A stretch of DNA of 10,418 nucleotides from contig NZ_JBBMFO010000040.1 of assembly GCF_040096015.1 (NCBI RefSeq), positions 1 through 10,418 on the forward strand, in the 5' to 3' direction. Below are positions 6,705 to 10,418 of this stretch, piece by piece. This DNA comes from Peptoniphilus_A hominis (GTDB lineage: Bacteria; Bacillota; Clostridia; Tissierellales; Peptoniphilaceae). The notes beneath the pieces are model-generated. The model had not been told where the DNA came from. It did no database searches and saw nothing but the letters and a program-made list of their open reading frames with translations. Each line of letters begins with the position of its first letter. Within the stretch, counting starts at the first letter, position 1. A program made the position numbers and the translations under genes.

Positions 6705-8447
6705 CTAGTCCTTAAATTGTGAATTATATAGCTCTGCATAGACTCCATTTCTTGCAAGAAGTTCTCTGTGATTTCCCTTTTCAACAATGTCGCCCTTGTC
6801 CAAAACTAAAATCACATCAGAATTTACAATAGTAGAAAGTCTGTGGGCGATTACAAAATTTGTCCTCTCGTGAAGGAGATTTTTCATTGCCTTTTGTATT
6901 AGCGCCTCTGTCCTTGTATCCACAGAAGAAGTCGCCTCATCTAAAATTAAAATTTCCGGGTCAGACAAGAGGGCCCTTGCTATTGTCAAAAGTTGCCTTT
7001 GTCCCTGAGAAATATTTGACGCCTCTTCATTTAACATGGTTTCGTAACCCCTTGGCAGTTTCTCTATAAAGGAGTGGCAGTAGGCCTTTTTTGCCGCCTC
7101 AATCACTTCTTCTCTTGTGGCATCTTCTCGTCCATACAAAATATTTTCATAAATTGTACCCCTGAAGAGCCATGAATCTTGGAGAACCATGCCAAAAAGT
7201 GATCGCAAGTTTTTTCTCGAAACATCTCTTATGTCTTTGTCATTTATCTTAATAGATCCCCTATCAATATCATAAAACCTCATAAGTAGATTTACAATAG
7301 TAGTCTTGCCTGCCCCTGTTGAGCCAACTATGGCAACAGTTTTATTTTTTTCAACTGCAAGATTTAAGTCATTGATGACAGGATTCTTTTTATCGTAGGA
7401 AAAATATACATTCTTAAAAGCAATATCTTCCACTGGTCTTTTTATTTCATCCTTTACAAGTTCAACTTCAGGCTCTTGGTCCAAAAATTCAAAAACTCTT
7501 TCGGCAGCAGCTATTGAAGCTTGAAAAATTGACGCCATCTCTGCTAATTGCTCAATCGGATTGGAGAGCCTTCTCACATATTGAATGACTGCCTGAATGT
7601 CTCCCACAAATAATTTTCCAGACACCACTAAAAGTCCGCCCACAATGGAAAGCATTACATAGCCAAGGTTTGAAATAAAAGTCATAATGGGAAGCATGAT
7701 GCCCGTCATAAAGGAGGCGCGATAGGAAACTTCGTAGAGATTGTCGTTGATGTCCAAAAACTCCCTCTCTGCCCTTTCTTCATAGTTAAAGGCCTTAATG
7801 AGTTCAGAACCAGAAAAGTTTTCTTCGACGAAGCCCACCATAGAGCCAAGACCTCTTGACTTCCTCCTAAAATATCCCTGAGACTTACTTGAAATAAATT
7901 TTGTGGAAAAGTAGGTCATGGGAAGGGTAAATAAAAAGACCAAGGTCAAAGTTGGGGAAATTTTTATCATAACAAAGAGTATGCCCACTATTAAAACAAT
8001 AGAAGATAGGATTGAAGAAATTGTCTGCTGCAAATTTTTGCCCAGAGTCTCCACATCATTAGTCATCCTAGACAAAAGGTCCCCCGTCTTATTCTTGTCG
8101 AAGTAAGAAGTTGGGATATACTTTACCTTTTCGGAGATCTCCCTCCTAAATCTTGCAATTAAGTCTTGAGTCACATCTACTAAAATTCTGCCCCTAAAAA
8201 ATTCAAAGACAGCTTGAAAAATATAAACGACAGCCATTATTATGCAAATTTTTATTACGAAATCAAAGTCGATGCTGGTCTTCATCTTTACATTTTCAAA
8301 AATTCTCGTGGTAATATTTCCCATTAACTTTGGCGAAATTATTTCAAAAATTGATGAGCCAATAGTCAAGAAAATTGCAAGAAATAAAGGGCCCTTATAA
8401 TTTTTTAAGTAGGAAATTATCCTTAATATTGTGTTATTCTTCTTCAT
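6705..8447 (-). CDS. Heterodimeric ABC exporter, subunit with the catalytic Walker B (TM288/LmrD-like)
   Basis: This is the second half-transporter of a type IV (ABCB-like) exporter, with about six membrane helices (roughly 1-320) followed by a nucleotide-binding domain (about 340-580). It has Walker A GSTGAGKTT (375-383), Q-loop Q423, Walker B LILDE (500-504) with catalytic E504, and switch H535. The signature is the non-canonical ISQGQ (479-483) instead of LSGGQ. Family knowledge: in TM287/288, LmrCD and BmrCD one partner carries this altered signature, and its own Walker motifs form the active site with the partner's canonical LSGGQ. The ATG at 8447 lies inside the last codons of the upstream subunit (14-base overlap), with AGGGGC upstream, so equimolar coupled synthesis is likely. 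Substrates could be drugs, lipids or peptides; none can be assigned. Confidence 0.92.
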   Translation of the reverse strand: MKKNNTILRIISYLKNYKGPLFLAIFLTIGSSIFEIISPKLMGNITTRIFENVKMKTSIDFDFVIKICIIMAVVYIFQAVFEFFRGRILVDVTQDLIARFRREISEKVKYIPTSYFDKNKTGDLLSRMTNDVETLGKNLQQTISSILSSIVLIVGILFVMIKISPTLTLVFLFTLPMTYFSTKFISSKSQGYFRRKSRGLGSMVGFVEENFSGSELIKAFNYEERAEREFLDINDNLYEVSYRASFMTGIMLPIMTFISNLGYVMLSIVGGLLVVSGKLFVGDIQAVIQYVRRLSNPIEQLAEMASIFQASIAAAERVFEFLDQEPEVELVKDEIKRPVEDIAFKNVYFSYDKKNPVINDLNLAVEKNKTVAIVGSTGAGKTTIVNLLMRFYDIDRGSIKINDKDIRDVSRKNLRSLFGMVLQDSWLFRGTIYENILYGREDATREEVIEAAKKAYCHSFIEKLPRGYETMLNEEASNISQGQRQLLTIARALLSDPEILILDEATSSVDTRTEALIQKAMKNLLHERTNFVIAHRLSTIVNSDVILVLDKGDIVEKGNHRELLARNGVYAELYNSQFKD

Positions 8448-10146
8448 AAGCTTGCCCCTGACTCACTGCTATTTCCCTGTAAATTTCATTTGTCTTCATG
8501 AGACTTTCATGATTACCATAGCCTGCCAACTGACCGTCTTCCAAAACCAAAATCTTGTCGGCATTTAAAATCGTTGCAACTCTTTGTGCCACAACAATAA
8601 CAATTTTGTCCTGAAGTTTTTCCTTTAAAATCTGCCTAAGCTCATAATCCGTCTTATAATCTAGGGCTGAAAAAGAATCGTCGAAGAGGTAAAGTGAGGC
8701 ATCTCGAGTGAGAGCCCTTGCTATGGCAAGTCTCTGTCTCTGTCCTCCGGAAAGGTTCTTGCCCCCTCTTGCTATTTCCTTATTAAGTGGATCCCCTCCC
8801 AAAAATTCTATAGCATCAGCATTTTTTATAGACTCCAACATTATTTCTTTTTCAGCATTTTCCCTTGCGTAGGATAAATTTTCAGCAACAGTTTTTGAGA
8901 AGAAGAAATTTTCTTGTGGCACATAGGAAATTTCCTCTCTAAGCTCAAAGTTTTTTAGACTCCTGATGTCTATGCCGTTGATGAAAAGCTGGCCCTCACC
9001 TGGATCGTAAAACTGCAGGAGAAGTCTAAGAAGAGTTGACTTGCCAGAGCCAGTCCCGCCAATTATGCCAAGGGTCTCGCCCTTTTTCACATGAAAATTT
9101 ATGTCCTTTAAGACTTTTAAGCTGGCATCGGGATAGGAAAAGGACAAGTTCCTTGCCTCAATGTCAAAAATTTCCTCTGATAAAATTTTTTCGCCACCAG
9201 TTTTTGTCGCCTCATACTCAAGAACCTCATTAATTCTCTCCATAGATGCAAAAACTCTTGGCAAAAGGCTTAAAAGAAAACTCATCATGATCATGGCAAT
9301 GAGAACTTGAGTGATGTACTGAATGAAGGCCATAAGTTCGCCAATGCCCATATCTCTAATATCTACTAACTTTGCCCCATAGTAGAGGACAAAAATTATC
9401 CCAAAATTTAAAACGGTGCCAAGCATGGGTCTCACATTGACAAGAAGTTTATTCACAAGACTTGCCATCTCTTGATAAGACCTATTTGCCTGGTCAAAAA
9501 TTTCTTCCTCGTAGTCGTCCTTGGAAAAAGCTCTTATGACGCGAAGACCAGTTAACCTCCTCCTAAAAAGTTCATTTAACTTGTCAAGCCTTCTCTGCAA
9601 AATTGGAAAGTAGGGCAGACCCCTTTTGAAGACATAAAAAATTCCAAATCCAATAAAGGGAATGGTAAGGGGAAAGACAAGAGACAGCTTTACATTTGTG
9701 GAAAGCGCCATAATGAGTCCGCCGATAAACATGAGGGGACCTCTAATTAGGGGCCTAAGTCCCATTAAAACCATTTGCTCCACTTGGTTTACATCGTCAG
9801 TAGTCCTTGTGATAAGTGACGAAATAGAAAAGTGCTCAACATCGTCAAAGCTGAGATAATTAATTTTCTTAAAGAGCTTGTACCTCAGGTCTCTTGAAAA
9901 AGCCATAGTGGTCTTTGAAGAGTGGTAGGCAGCAGATGCTCTGCACATGACAGTTAAAATCACCACCACTATCATGAGAGCTCCAATTTTTAGCACATAA
10001 GCTGTGTCGCCATAAGCAACACCCTTATCTATGACAAGGCTCATAAGTCGTGGCAAAAAAAGTTCGCCTAGAGCATTGCCAAAGGTAAGAAGTATGACAA
10101 CAATTATTCTAATTTTATATTTATTAAGTCCTTTATATATGCTCAT
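8434..10146 (-). CDS. Heterodimeric ABC exporter, subunit with the degenerate ATP site (TM287/LmrC-like)
   Basis: This is the first half-transporter of the pair, 570 residues. Hydrophobic helices lie near 11-34, 52-75, 130-150, 152-175, 243-262 and 270-295, with a nucleotide-binding domain from about 328. Walker A GGTGSGKST (363-371), Q411 and the canonical signature LSGGQ (465-469) are intact. Walker B reads LYLFDD (485-490), with D490 in place of the catalytic glutamate, and the switch histidine is Q521. These are the hallmark changes of the non-hydrolysing site in asymmetric exporters and are complemented by the downstream subunit. CGGAGG (10156-10151) precedes the ATG at 10146. A possible -10 TAAAAT lies at 10169-10164, but no good -35 accompanies it. 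This gene heads the three-gene operon ending with the alcohol dehydrogenase. Confidence 0.92.
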   Translation of the reverse strand: MSIYKGLNKYKIRIIVVILLTFGNALGELFLPRLMSLVIDKGVAYGDTAYVLKIGALMIVVVILTVMCRASAAYHSSKTTMAFSRDLRYKLFKKINYLSFDDVEHFSISSLITRTTDDVNQVEQMVLMGLRPLIRGPLMFIGGLIMALSTNVKLSLVFPLTIPFIGFGIFYVFKRGLPYFPILQRRLDKLNELFRRRLTGLRVIRAFSKDDYEEEIFDQANRSYQEMASLVNKLLVNVRPMLGTVLNFGIIFVLYYGAKLVDIRDMGIGELMAFIQYITQVLIAMIMMSFLLSLLPRVFASMERINEVLEYEATKTGGEKILSEEIFDIEARNLSFSYPDASLKVLKDINFHVKKGETLGIIGGTGSGKSTLLRLLLQFYDPGEGQLFINGIDIRSLKNFELREEISYVPQENFFFSKTVAENLSYARENAEKEIMLESIKNADAIEFLGGDPLNKEIARGGKNLSGGQRQRLAIARALTRDASLYLFDDSFSALDYKTDYELRQILKEKLQDKIVIVVAQRVATILNADKILVLEDGQLAGYGNHESLMKTNEIYREIAVSQGQAYEEE

Positions 10147-10217
10147 AAAACCTCCGTAAATTCATTTTAGCATATAGACTTTTTAAAAGAAAATTATGTG
10201 AGATATTTAAAAATTTG

Positions 10218-10248
10218 CAAAAAATAAGAGCGAGTTTCCTCGCCCTTA
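10218..10248 (-). terminator. Rho-independent terminator of tuf
   Basis: On the minus strand a 10-bp stem with one G-U pair (10248-10239 with 10234-10225) is closed by a GAAA loop (10238-10235) and followed by six T residues (10224-10219). It starts 25 bases after the tuf stop codon and separates tuf from the exporter operon, whose first gene begins at 10146 on the same strand. Confidence 0.9.
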
Positions 10249-10272
10249 CGCTTTTTATTTTATTCTAAATGA

Positions 10273-10418
10273 TTAGTCAAGAATCTTAGATACTACTCCA
10301 GATGCTACTGTTCTTCCACCTTCACGAATAGCGAATCTTAATCCTTCGTCCATTGCGATTGGTGTGATTAGTGTTACTGTAAATGTGGAGTTGTCTCCTG
10401 GCATTACCATTTCTGTTC
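10273..10418 (-). CDS. tuf: Translation elongation factor Tu, C-terminal fragment (partial)
   Basis: The last 47 residues of EF-Tu are present, ending VVSKILD; the 5' part lies beyond the right edge. EF-Tu is the GTPase that carries aminoacyl-tRNA to the ribosome. The fragment belongs to the C-terminal beta-barrel domain 3. The segment with MVMPGD followed by TPIAMDEGLRFAIREGGRTV is one of the most conserved stretches of the protein and leaves little doubt. Codons are those of a highly expressed gene, with GCT/GCA for alanine, CGT used for arginine, and no GCC. It ends in a strong terminator and is therefore a separate transcript from the exporter operon downstream. Confidence 0.97.
   Translation of the reverse strand, partial: TEMVMPGDNSTFTVTLITPIAMDEGLRFAIREGGRTVASGVVSKILD

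Noticed and set aside
9036..9233. Short + strand reading frames inside the exporter genes
   Set aside because: They lie antisense to long well-conserved ABC transporter genes, lack ribosome binding sites and have unnatural composition.
10164..10197. Promoter for the heterodimeric exporter operon
   Set aside because: A -10-like TAAAAT is present (10169-10164), but candidate -35 boxes at 16-18 base spacing match the consensus poorly, so I did not list it as a feature.
1..10418. CRISPR arrays, tRNA or rRNA genes, phage genes or toxin-antitoxin pairs
   Set aside because: No spaced direct repeats, tRNA-like cloverleaf sequence, rRNA segments, phage structural genes or small paired genes were seen. 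Coding density is high and the gaps are short.

Overview
The window looks like chromosomal DNA from a low-GC, anaerobic Gram-positive bacterium of the Firmicutes. Coding sequence is AT-rich with strong GGAGG-type ribosome binding sites, intergenic DNA is very AT-rich with U-tract hairpin terminators, and a neelaredoxin-type superoxide reductase and an iron-type alcohol dehydrogenase are present. A Peptoniphilaceae/Tissierellia relative (Peptoniphilus, Anaerococcus, Finegoldia) fits well, but this is inference and no species is claimed.

Layout from left to right. (1) Positions 1-71 are the left end of an insertion sequence, probably IS3 family. Its transposase gene starts at position 29 and runs leftwards out of the window, with its ribosome binding site buried in a 15-bp hairpin. 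(2) On the + strand, a promoter at 159-187 drives a two-gene ABC-2 type exporter: an ATPase (259-975) and a 12-helix permease built of two similar halves (980-2629). A hairpin terminator follows. (3) Converging on it from the minus strand are a THUMP-domain RNA methyltransferase (4951-3821) and a PAS/PP2C serine phosphatase of the RsbU/SpoIIE type (3764-2655), the latter with its own promoter. (4) A class II superoxide reductase (5081-5434, +) is a single-gene unit diverging from the methyltransferase and ending in a probably bidirectional terminator. (5) A minus-strand operon reads 10146 to 5523: two ABC half-transporters overlapping by 14 bases, then an iron-containing alcohol dehydrogenase 9 bases further on. 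The two transporters form a heterodimeric exporter with one degenerate and one canonical ATP site. (6) The right edge holds the last 47 codons of tuf (EF-Tu, minus strand) with its terminator.

Together the genes give export (two unrelated ABC systems), oxygen defence, reductive alcohol/aldehyde metabolism, ribosomal RNA modification and a signalling phosphatase. They look like ordinary chromosomal housekeeping and accessory functions, with one insertion element at the left edge. I do not see a novel multi-gene system. The most interesting points are the transposase leader hairpin, the duplicated permease, the complementary ATP-site degeneration of the exporter pair, and the high-expression codon use of the superoxide reductase.
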